A stretch of 64,000 nucleotides of DNA from Amphiduros pacificus (lineage: Eukaryota; Annelida; Polychaeta; Phyllodocida; Hesionidae), in contig OX439008.1 in NCBI GenBank assembly GCA_949316495.1, positions 15,767,532-15,831,531 of the forward strand. The letters run 5' to 3'. Below the pieces are notes generated by a model. The model was given only the letters and a program-made list of their open reading frames with translations, was not told where the DNA came from and ran no database searches. Shown one piece after another: positions 1 through 12,600 of the stretch. Every line of letters begins with the position of its first letter. Position 1 is the first letter of the stretch. Position numbers and translations under genes: made by a program.

Positions 1-614
1 AATTTCATACCACTAGGTGGCACCACTACTTCCTTTTGTTTATTTTCGGCCTCCATGGCTGCCAGGCCCGCTGGCTTACCCAGCGATATTTTTAATCTGA
101 GTCCATTATCTCCTTGAAACTTAACAGGACTGATGGAACAATTTCCATCCTCCTCCTCCTCCTCATCACTATCATCCTCCTCCTCACTTTTATCTCCTTT
201 CTCCTCATCTTCACTATCACTACTAGATTCTGCATCCGATTTCTTTCCGGCATCATCGATACCTTTCCTGGCAATATATGCCACGGGGGTTTTCTCCTGA
301 GCACCATTAAGTTTGAGTTTATCTCTTTTCTCCTCCTCCTCCTCCTCCTCTGCCTCCTCTTCCTGCTCCTCTTCATCATTCATCATGTTTTCTATTGAGT
401 CAATATCGTGAATGTTTGATATATCCATGTCACTGAATACATTTGGCACCTCTTGCTGGAAGATCACTTTATCTATGAGATCTTCACACAGCGCTTCATT
501 TGACTTGTCCATATCGGATACAGGGTCTGGCCTGGCCACCGACACAGGGTCTGCCTCCGCAGCTGATAGCCCTGGCTGGGTGCCAGGCAACCACTTGCTC
601 AGACTCCACGATGG
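1..614 (-). other. AFF exon 10 (partial): W-L-KWL motif and acidic region
   Basis: Opens at a clean acceptor (TTGTTGCAG) in phase 0 with PSWSLSKWLPG, the counterpart of KWQLDNWLNKV in AFF4. It then runs about 200 codons to the window edge. From about base 380 down it is dominated by Glu/Asp runs broken by short basic and Ser patches (KKSDAESSSDSEDEEKGDK). The run ends with DNGLRLKISLGKPAGLAAM. A possible donor (CTAGTG/GTATGA) sits at bases 9-10, so the exon may stop at base 11; this cannot be settled here. Confidence 0.85.
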
Positions 615-3600
615 CTGCAACAAAACAAATAGGCCATTATCCTGGAGCCAATGAAATCATGCAGAATCTTTTCATAAATGGAATAATCAGTTTTGTGTTT
701 TTGAATTAAAAGAATATGACAGAATAAATTGCATAACCAACACAGAACTGTGTCAAAGCCTTGTTGTCGATGACCTGTATCTTTATGAGTTATTTATTTG
801 TTCATATATATATATATGAGAAAAAAAAAACTGAATTCAGAGAAGCAATGCTTTTATTGATAGATAAGATACCTTGGGGGGTGAGGCTGCAGCAGATGGC
901 TGTGGAGGTTCAGTTTCCTGTTTGGCTTGTTGTTCTTCCTCATTGTCAGAAGAGCTGGAGTCTGAGTCACTGCCTGAACTGCTCTCTGACCCGCTTGATG
1001 AACTCACCCACCCTCCCCCCTTGTCCACGCTATCTGCCTTCTCTGAACTCAATGACTTCTTGGGAGACCTGGATACAACCATTAAATATATCACATACAA
1101 GATTTAATGTTATATTCAGCAATAATGTGTGGATTGATTTTATAATTATCCTGTAATATAATCAGTAATATATGTACAGTAGATGAGACACTGATGGTTT
1201 TAATTATTCAGTTTACCAGCATGCATATGAGACAAATTTATTCATCAATTATCATTAAATTCAACTCAATCATTCAAGATATCGCAGAATTTCCAATAAA
1301 AATTGATAAAAACACATGATAATGATAATTTTGCAACTGTCACAACTACTTACAATCACAGATACACACAGAAGACTAAATAAGCACAATGAGCATAAGG
1401 TTAATGTAATAATGACCTCTTGGTCTGTGGGAGTGAGACAGACTTTTTGACAGTTGGGGTGAAAGCTTTCTCATCCTCGCTATCACTGCTTACATCTAGA
1501 TCATCCTTCAGCAACTGGACCACTCTGTGAAAAAAAAAAAAAAAAAATCACACATTTAATACTAAATCCTCCATCAAACATCTGTCGCTTATTTAAAAAA
1601 AAAAGTTACCTTGTTTTGGTTAAGATGTATTAAAGAGGGAATTCAGCATCCACTATTAATCTATTTGTAACATTTTCACTGGTCTATGTTTCACTGATAA
1701 AAACCACGACTTACTTATCGCTGGGTTTACTTCTGTTCTTGTCTTGTGAGTTTGTAGATTCTTTTTCTTTAGCTAAAAGGTTGGAAAGTAAAAACAGCCT
1801 ATAAGTTACCTCATAATGATCACAATATCTACACATGTGCAAGTACAAGACAAAGGCAAAACTTTCATATACCGTGGTATTCATTATATTCATAGTATGT
1901 AACTGTATATCTGTTATCTTCTGATCAATATCAATGAACTCTAATTGGATAAAAAACAGAAATTATCAAATCATTATGAAATATTGTTTAGGTATAGCCA
2001 TCTTGTCAGATATTCATGGACATAATCATGAGAATTTGAGCATCATACTTACATTTTGAGAATAACTGTTTTGTTGCCTCCTCCTGTGAAACATAAAAGA
2101 TATATTCTTGATTAAATATCACATTAATCAAACCCAAACTATGTCCAAAAAACAAAAATAATACTACAAGTTATATGAAAGGCAGTGTTTATATGAAATA
2201 GATATGTGTGTTGACAATGTGGTCAGATTCATTAGAGAATAATGTCTATGTGGTTAACCACAGACTGCTAGTGGTCAGAATCAAGAGATGTCCTGTATGG
2301 AGTGTTCAAACATTAAGCTGGCCCTGTTGCCTGAAGCATGTCACTTTTGGCTGGGACCAGCAACTTTTGAGGATTGATTTTTTCCTACTATTCCCAATTA
2401 TTTGACTGATTCATACAGGCTAAGGGCAGGCAACATTTTCACCATTATTTCGACATAATTGTGTTCAAAATTTAAGCTGGCCCTGTTGCCTGAAGCATGT
2501 CACTTTTGGCTGGGACCAGCAACTTTTGAGGATTGATTTTTTTCTACTATTCCCAATTATTTGACTGATTCAAACAGGCTAAGGGCAGGCAACATTTTCA
2601 CCCATATTTCAGACGCTGGTGATAGGAGTGGACATACCTTGACGGATGAAAGCAAGGGAAATCTGGGAGCTTCTTCCTTCCTCGGAGTCTGGATAGCAGT
2701 CAAAGGAATCTCATCAAAGTCCATCTCCTAATATGCAACAAATATAAAACACTTTGTTTCATTCATTCTGATTATTTTTATGAAACAAATCTGATCGCAA
2801 CAATCTAGTTACAATTTAGGAGTACAATGGACTGTATATTGTTAATCTCCATTCTAATGTTTTTTTAAAACAAATCTGGTGGCCTTATTATAATTATATA
2901 TATATATATACCAATTCTTTAATGGAGTTGAAACAAATATTTGACCTCTAAACATTAAAGCACAATATTGATTTATCTTGCAATGAACTGAGATCTCAGC
3001 CCAGATCTGCTTTTATAAAAGTGGGTTAATTACGACTGCAGGATGAGTATAAGTAGCGGTCCACAGGTATTAACTCATAAAATCAACATATTCCCAATGA
3101 TTATCCAAGAAAATTACAATTTACGGAACATTTTATTTTAATTACTATGCTCACCATGGTTATACTGAATATAAACTATACTTGTCCACAATCATATCGA
3201 TTTAATTTAAACACCTTACAAATTTTTTCTTTCTCAAATCATGAACTAATTCGTCATGGGTACTGATACATAAAGAGCGGTTTATCATTTACCTTGATTA
3301 TTTTCTCCACCAGGCCGGGTTGATTATGGTTCTGAAGCAGAAAAAAATAGCGAACTCATCAGTGCAATCTCACAATCCTCATGAATATCACTCAGATTAA
3401 CATGCAGATTAATACAACTTTATGTTTCATATTTCCAACTCACAATAATTGAAATTGAAATGATTAGCTACTCTTCACTGCACATAGCCTATTCCAAGGC
3501 TTTGATTTTTCATTGATTTTTAATGCCATTTTTATGCTTTAAATACCTAATTCTAACATCCTCTTCTTATATTTCTTCTAATATCTCTTATTTTGTAATT

Positions 3601-6600
3601 TCTCCCTCTCTTCTAATGTTTTAGATTTTGCATACACAATTCACCTATTCTTAGACTTGTAACAATTGTAATATTTTTATCATTTCATTTTTTTACCCAC
3701 ACGCCATTATAAATTCTCCATCAATAATTCTCCTCTTCTAATATTTCATATCATTTTATGGGAAAAATTCTTCCCCCGTCTTGTAAGACCTGTTAAGAAG
3801 TTCCATGACTATCAAACAAGATATAATCTCTTGGCTAATAGAAATATTGGCACTCAACCAACTGTGAACATAAGGTAATTCATAATTGGTATCTCATATT
3901 TTATGTAGCAGTGTATGTATGCTGGTATATGCTGCTGATTAAACTTGAATGGATAGGAGATTCTCATTGTAACTGAGCAGCTGGGAGCAATTCTCACTGC
4001 TCAAGTGGGCCTTGCTGCTACCTGGTGTGTTAAAATGTCATGCAGTGAGAACTTTGTAGACATGCAAGCTTGGTTCACAGTAGTTTCAAATCAGTTTATC
4101 ATGCCCATAACTGTCTTTCTATTTCTATCATTCTCAAGATTCCAAAACTGATTTATCTTCTTTTTTTTTAATGTTCATTTGTTGCCATAATATTAATGTA
4201 TTCCCTTCACAGCATACAGAATGGTATCCAACATATTAGCTGTCATGTCTACAAGCCAAATTTAAATGACACAAGTCTCTATCAGAACATAGGCCGATTG
4301 CGGGTCGCCATACTCCCCATTAAAAACAACATACCGGAATTGCACAATTAAAATTGGAAGTGCACAAAAAAATCTCTAAAATCTAATCATTAAAAAAACC
4401 AAGATAGAAACCCGCAATCGCACTATCTAGAATTTTTTTTTAATTGTATACAAAGATAATACTGTTTTTAAATGGGCTAAAACAAATTACAACTGTTGGC
4501 TAAACAAATCCATGGAATCAGCCATAGACTAATTCAATACTCTATATTTATTTTAATTTGGCCTGGGCCTGTTCAAATAAGTTATGTTTAGAATTAACCG
4601 GTCAGTATGATTGGCACCGAGCAATCGCTTAAAAAAACTTGAGAAGAACAAATTGATAACAATGACATATATATATATATATGTTCTAATCTAAGACTGA
4701 TAGGAAGCAAAAGGTAGGGAGATAAATCATGCTCTTTTCAATTACACAAACTGTGCTAACCATATTGATATTAAATTGTAGTGAACAATCAACATGTAAC
4801 ATGAGCAGGAGCAATATTTACTCCTTAAATGATTTAATTTGGATCATGTGTGCTTCTTTAATTGCTGCAGTTACAGGGCCACGTCTCTGGCTTCATCTTG
4901 TCCCAGTCAGATCCAGAACCCTTACTCCACCTTACATTGCCGTATGAGCCCTTACTCCACCTTACATTACAGCATCCACCCTTACTCCACCTTACATTGC
5001 CGTATGAGCCCTTACTCCACCTTACATTGCCGTATAGTATGAGCCCTTACTCCACTTTACATTGCAGTATAGTATGAGCCCTTACTCCACCTTACATTGC
5101 AGTATAGTATGAGCCCTTACTCCACCTTACATTGCAGCATCCACCCTTACTCCACCTTATATTGTAGTATGAACCCTTACTCCACCTTACATTGCAGTAT
5201 GAGCCCTTACTCCACCCCAGACTGCACTGTTTGCCCTTACTCCACCTCAGACTGCACTAGGTTCCTTTACTCCACCTCAAACTGCATTTTGTGCCCTTAA
5301 TCCACCTCAGACTGCACTGTGTGCTCTTACTCCACCTCAGACTGCACTTTGTGCCCGTACTCCACCTCAGACTGCACTGTGTGCCTGTACTCCACCTCAG
5401 ACTGCACTAGGTGCCCGTACTCCACCTTATATCGCCCTTACTCCACCTCAGATTTCACTGTGTGCCCTTACTCCACCTCAGCATACACTGTGTGCCCTTT
5501 CAGTTAGCCTTATACTGCAGTTTGTGCCCTTACTCCACCTTACAATACAGCATGTGACCTCACACTGCAGAATGTGCCCTTTCTCAATCTTAAATCACAG
5601 TGGCCCTTGCTCTACCTCAGACTGTATTATATGCCCTTACTCCAATTTGTAAGTTGCAGTATGTGCCTTTGCTCTTTTATTATTGCAAAAAGCTACGCTT
5701 GCTCAACCTGTGATCTCTTACTGCAACAGCTATCCTAACTCCACCTCACATAGAGGTATGACCCCTTAATCTACTGCAGCATCAACCCTTACTGTAGTCC
5801 ATAGATACCCTTATTCCACCTTGTATTGCAGTGTCCTTAATCTATCTCATGCTGCATAATATACACCTTACACTGCAGCATGTATATTTATTCTATCTGA
5901 CATGCAGGAAGTGGCCTTATTCTATCTGTCATGCAGGGAGTGGCCTTATTCTATCTGACATGCAGGAAGTGGCCTTATTCTATCTGACATGCAGGGAGTG
6001 GCCTTATTCTATCTGACATGCAGGGAGTGGTCTTATTCTATCTGACATGCAGGGAGTGGCCTTATTCTATCTGACATGGAGGAAGTGGCCTTATTCTATC
6101 TGGCATGCAGGGAGTGGCATTATTCTATCTGACATGCAGGGAGTGGCCTTATTCTATCTGACATGCAGGGAGTGGCCTTATTCTATCTGTCATGCAGGGA
6201 GTGGCCTTATTCTATCTGACATGCAGGGAGTGGCCTTATTCTATCTGTCATGCAGGGAGTTGACTTATTCTATCTGATATGCAGGGAGTGGCCTTATACC
6301 ACCTGAAATGCAACAAGTGGCCTTATACTCTCCCACATGCAACATGTAACCTTATTCTCTGATAATTCCTCCACCTAACACTGTATCCCGTCCATCCCCC
6401 ATTGCAGCCCAGTGTAACACCATGTGTAGTAGTGGTTTCTGAGAAGCAGCCTTGACATGTTATGTGATCTCAACTACTGCCTGCCTCAGCCAAAACACAA
6501 CAGGGTTCTCCACACGCAGTCAATATGCATTGTTTTCCTGAAGCTAGGTTATCATGTTTGCTATTTGAAGATGACACGTGATGTCTTGTAGGTGTAGCAC

Positions 6601-9600
6601 AGGGATTTGTGATAAGCTATTCTGTCATATAAATACCATAGAAAAATAGAATTATCAATGTTAGTGATTTGCAATCTGCAAGTGGGGACCTTGAAAAAGG
6701 GACATTTCATGTTTTACCTTGGATTGTAAGGTGGAGCAGATGAGCTGTTCTGTTAGACTAGGCCTAAATAAAAAAGCATGTTTCTGATTTCCTGAACCCA
6801 AGATAAGATAAAAAAAACAACTGTATGGATTTCTAAGACAAAAAGACTGTATTTAACAATGTTCAAAAAAAAAAGAGAAAAAAAAAGAAAACCCTATGTT
6901 ATGTTAATTTATTTTTTGCCATATTTACAAGTAAAATCTTCTATTTTTCATACTTTTCAATATTGTTTTATAATGTTTATGGTGGTAACTGCACATGTAT
7001 ATCTATCGGTCTATTACCATTCTGATAGATGGCTTTGTTATTTTGCAATATGCTATTATCAATAAGATCAAGATCTCCATAATTTGTCATACGCTGGCAC
7101 AAATTGTCAATAATCACAGTTGCGATAAAAGTACAATAGAGACGATAATATTCTCGTTGGATATATATGAAAACAGAGGCCAATGGCTTTAGAGCGATGC
7201 TGATCATTGATTTTTTGTAATGTTTGGGAGCATTTCTGGAAATGCCTGCAAAATTGCTTCATAAATGATCATCTAAATCCTTTCTCACAGCAGACTTGAG
7301 CAGATAATTTTGACCAATCAAAATTCATATTACATATTGAATTTGGCCCCAACTTGTTATCTCAATTCTCCTTGTCTAATAATTCTCCAAATGGCAGCTT
7401 CCTTCATAACTCACTGATAGCTGAATAATTTTTTGAAAAAAATCATTAAAAAATGGAAAAAAATACAAAGCCCAATGGAAAACAGAATTGGTCCCCTGAA
7501 AATACAACACCATGCCTACTAATAGAGAAGAACCTAAACCAGTAGTTTCAGAGAAGATCAAACTTGACGGTCCTTCTCTAACCTGTATTTCTTGTATATC
7601 AAATATGGAGCTCAACTAATCTCTATGATGATACAATGAAAACAAACCACTCTGAACTCAATCTCTGCGCATAGCAGACACCTCAAGGACTCAAACCTCA
7701 GACCTCTAAAACATGAGGCGAGTGCATGAATCAAAAGACTATAGCCAAGTATATTTTGATATACATACTGTACAAAAATACAGAAATGTTTTGGGTTTTT
7801 TTGTCAGAGAGGGTCAGTGCCAACACCTGCCAATAACTAAAATGGCAAAACAATATAATTAATATTTAATTAAATATAAATAATATATTTGGAAGTCTGA
7901 TAAAACATCTCGTCCAAAACATCACATTCTTTCAGTATAACTTGTAATTAGCATAATACATGTTCGCTTCTGTGGTTGTTCAATAAAGTTCAATACCAAT
8001 TACTGCCAGAACTTTGTTTCAGTACTAATTAACACCAGATTTTTTTTATTAAATACAAATATACAGTTTAATGTGCAAGCCAGGAAACCTCACCTATAAG
8101 ATACCTCATCATTTTCCAATTCATGTGTAAGTACAGTAAACAATTTAAAAGCCCATAAAACACTTTTATGCTGTTCTATCTTGATCTTTAACAGATCTCA
8201 TCTAAAATGAGACTGAGATGCAACAGTACATAGGTGTAACATGTCCTGGTCAAATATTGACAAGTCCACTTCAGTATTTAGGTGTCGATGACATGAACAC
8301 ATATGCTGAGGTTATCATGGTTAAACCATATCTAATATAACATTACTGAAGTTTAAGAACACTGTGGCTTGTTATGTCAACATCATATTTATCTGAACAT
8401 GCTGAATCAGAAGAAAAAAAACTAATTTCACCACTGGTTTCTATATCAAGATTCTACTTTGCAGTATCAATATATTATAATAATACCTTGACCTCACTCC
8501 TAGAGGCCAGACTTGACCTCAACTCTCAGTGTAGTTGTCCTGCAGTGCTGTGAGTAATCAGATTGTTAAATATAATTGTGCTGCTTTTAAGTAAAACTTT
8601 GTAAACTGCTCTTTGAATGGGGGTGGCTGGGGGTTGTCAAGTAGTTGCAACTCTGTCTATCCAAAACTACCCGCAGAATGTAACTGCCTGATATAGCCTC
8701 TGCCTCTTGAAATCACTCACTTTACCAAAATCAGCCTGTAGAAAGTAACTGCCTGCCAGATATGAACAGTCTCTGGCCTCAAACTAAATATGTGTTTTTC
8801 ATTCAATGCAAATGCACAGACACAATCTCAAATCTTAAGTGAAATGCAGTAAATTGAAAGTTACAAATTGATAAAAAGACAATACATGACAGAATTTCTC
8901 TAACCACTTACAATATTGAATAGTGAATTGTACACACTACAAATCTGACATTGCAATATGATTTCACTTTCAAACATTGTTTAAAAGCTAGTTTGCTCTA
9001 CAATGATTTAGTTCATGAAATGATTTACAATGTTTAGTTCATGAAATTCAAAATGAACATCTCATGGTATGAGATATTTTCATGATTTCTTTTCAACTTG
9101 ATTATTAAAATAATTGTCTTACCTTTTCTGGGACATTTATTCTGAGGTGTTTGTTTTTAGGCGCCATCTTGTCTTTGCCTGGGTCACGGTCCCTCTTTAT
9201 ACTTCCATTTAGTACTCCATTAGGTTTGGGGAATGGCTTAGCCGAGGAGGAGGATGATGATTCTGTTTTCTTGGATACCTGTTTATAAGCTGGAGGAGAT
9301 AAGAAGACGTCGGTTGAGCTTGTGCGAGGGGGTGGGTTGGAGGATGTAGGTGGCGCCACTGATTTGCTTGGACTGCTAGACGCTGATCTTTTGCTGTGAC
9401 TGGACCCCCTCTGTTGTGATCCATGTGAGGCTGCCGCTCTGTCGCGCTCACGGTCCCTATGTGATTCGACAGAGTGCCGCGTACTGTGTCCACTACTGCT
9501 GCTATGCTCCCGACCATCCCGACTACTACTACTACTGCTGTGCCGTTCACGGCTCTCTCGCCGATGACTCTTTTTCTGCCGATGTTTATTATGTTCATAT

Positions 9601-12600
9601 TCTCTCTGAGACCACACTTTGGACTCTGAATGTCTCTCATCTGGTCCAGCACTGCTACCCAATTTCGGCTTCCCGAACTGGTCAAACAAATTTTTACGAT
9701 CATCCTGTTTGGCGGACTTGAGCGGCGACTTAAGAGGTGACGGTGCCTTAGTCTGTTGCCGAGCTTCCTTTTCTTTATCTCTGTCTCTGATCTTTTCCCG
9801 TTCATTTTTGGTGTGCTTTGCGGGAAATGCAAATGGGTTGGTGCCAGGCGTCGTGCTGAGGGGAGTGATTGGTTCATTACTGACGCCGAGTAGTTGAGCT
9901 CCCGAGGAGGAGGAATGAGTGATGAATGAGCTGATGTCATCAAACGCTCCTAAGACTCGCTCTATTTGCTCATTGTTACGTGTTATCTGAAATATTTTCA
10001 AATCATATCGTTTAAAAAAATGTACAAAGCCCTTAAAGAACTGGCTTAAGCAAACATTCAAGAATTTTATATCCTATATTTTAAAATGTCAACTACTAAT
10101 CTGTTAAAAACTGAAACTTGAACATCACAATATTAAGAGTTTTTAATATTTCATAAGAGCATTGACTCTAAGTCCCCTGCACTTTGGGCACAACAGATGT
10201 CTATGGTCAGACGGTTGCCATGGCGACAAAAGACAACCAATCACTGCCATAACCTAATCAGATTGGGGAAAGGTCCCTGGGAGTGCATGTGTGCAATATC
10301 TATGCCAAACCATTCTGGCTGTATCATGCACACAAGTCAAGTTGGCAACAGAAATTGACCAATCACAGCCATTATCTTATAAGATCAGAGGAAGGTCCTC
10401 AGGAGAGCACATGTGTGCAATATCTAAGGTAAATGTCAAACCGTCGTGGCTGTATTATGCACACAAGTAATTTACCACGGAATCACGGATGGACGGACGC
10501 ACACATGCACGCAGTTCAATTTAATCTTTTAATTTTAAAAATGGTGTTTACTGGTAAAAACAATTTATTTGTAGAGTTTTCATGAAAACTTTTTAGTATC
10601 AATTACTCAGAAACTATGTTGTGGTACAAACCTTAACTGGCGCTCCAAACAGATGGTAGGAATCTCGTGTGTTTAGGCTGTCTTTCTGCTGAGCTGCCTT
10701 GGCTGCCTGAGCTCTACGAGCTTTCTCTTGTTCCCGTAACAAGTTTCGGTCCGCATTTCTGCAAAGCATCATAAAATATCTCATTTCAGGTGGTGGTGGA
10801 TGATCATCATTCATATTCAATGCGAGGACAGTTGACCAATCAAGGTGAGTGATTTACATAAATAGCTAGCCTCTGTACGGAAGCAAGTTGACTGCCTCGA
10901 GCAAACTTGGCAATATGAATATAAATCTGGCCTGCTCCCGAGAATCTCAATAGCATGTTCTTTTACATTGTCAAAAAGAAAGTGGTAAGGGTCACATCAT
11001 AATAATTATCTGAGTAAAACCCACAAACAATTCAAGGTAGTATAATTTAAGGTTGGTAGCAAATGAAACAATATACCTAGCATTAGTATCATACATTTTT
11101 GCTTATTCATTGCATTTTGCAGGTCAAATCTGGTACAATTATTATGTAGGTGCATAAATTTCTTGGGGGTCTCTATTCATAAGGATGATCAATAAAGTTT
11201 ACTTTTCCTACATGGAAAATAGTTACACAATCCTACCTTACATTATATAAACAGAAAAAAGAACATACATCAAGTCCTGAAGCCTGAGGGCATTTTGGTC
11301 AAAGTTTGCCTAACATTAAATGTTTGGGTTAGAGCCTGCACACTTTACTGGAAATCAATTAAGTTCTAATAAATATGTGCAAGAGACAAGCATTTTTGTG
11401 CCATGTAATATTTAAATGCTGAAAAAAATAAATCAATTAAGTTCTAAGAAATATGTGCAAGAGACAAGCATTTTTGTGCCATGTAATATTTAAATGCTGC
11501 CAAAAAGACATGATCTTTTTGTGTGAAATAATAAGTCCATTTTATGTCCATAAACTGAGTTGTATTCTAAGATTTGGTGAACTGTATTAACTGTGTACAA
11601 GGGTCAGAAGGTAAACTGGTGAACATAAAATACACAAAAAACAATGGCTTAAAGACCATCCTGATTTTGTGTCTATTATTTAGGTCAAAGTATGGAAAAA
11701 GTTTAGTACTAAAATTTGTACTGTTACAAACTCTCAATTGATTTTCAACAATAGTCCATGACAATTTATCCATTTTCTCCATTCTGTATGGCTTAAAGAG
11801 GCATAAAAATCAAATAAATCACTCATTTACTATCCATGACAATGAATATTCATTGTTTATAATATACCATAATATAAGAATGATAGGTGGTCTTTACTCT
11901 AGCGAGGAATGAACGATTTATGTTTTAAATAAATATACGTTTGTCTTGTCTTCAACATAGAACTAGAAATGTTAACCAAAGAAAACCTTGTATAACTTTT
12001 TGAAATGTTAAAAGTTTCTCCATCTCAAGATCATCAAATTGTGTGCACTCTTATTAGAGTTGTTTTGATTTTATTCTTCAAAGACCATCTCAAATGCAAG
12101 CATTGAGCTGAAGGTAATCTGAAGTCTGCATGAATAGCATTGAATGCAGGTTTCACATCTGGACCAGTACAAATACCAAAATAACACTTCATTCAGAAGG
12201 TAAACCAAACAGCTGCTCAAAATCATAGATTTTTGATATTTGACAGTAATTTTCCACCAGACTTAAAGTTAAATTCTACCCTTGCACAAATAAATGAAAA
12301 ACAATGGTGAAGATTGTTGACTTTAGAGTTACTTCCTTACTATATGATCATTTCACAGATCTTATGATATATCATTCACTTGCTACCACACATGACAACC
12401 AGACCTAAACCAATGGTTTTATGTCTGAATTGACCCAGATATGGTTCTACTTGTCATAAACCAATTAGTGATATGAATTGTGGGAGGCAGCAGAAAAAAA
12501 AATCTCAGCGGCTTGACTGCTGTAAACTGTCAGATTAGATACCAAGGCATAAATGGTGCATAACTAGTAAGGTGCATTGAATGCCTTATGCACTACATCT

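Noticed and set aside
92-379. Arg-rich minus-strand frame of 95 codons
   Set aside because: A shifted frame of the Glu-rich AFF exon; GAG/GAA runs read one base off give AGG/AGA.
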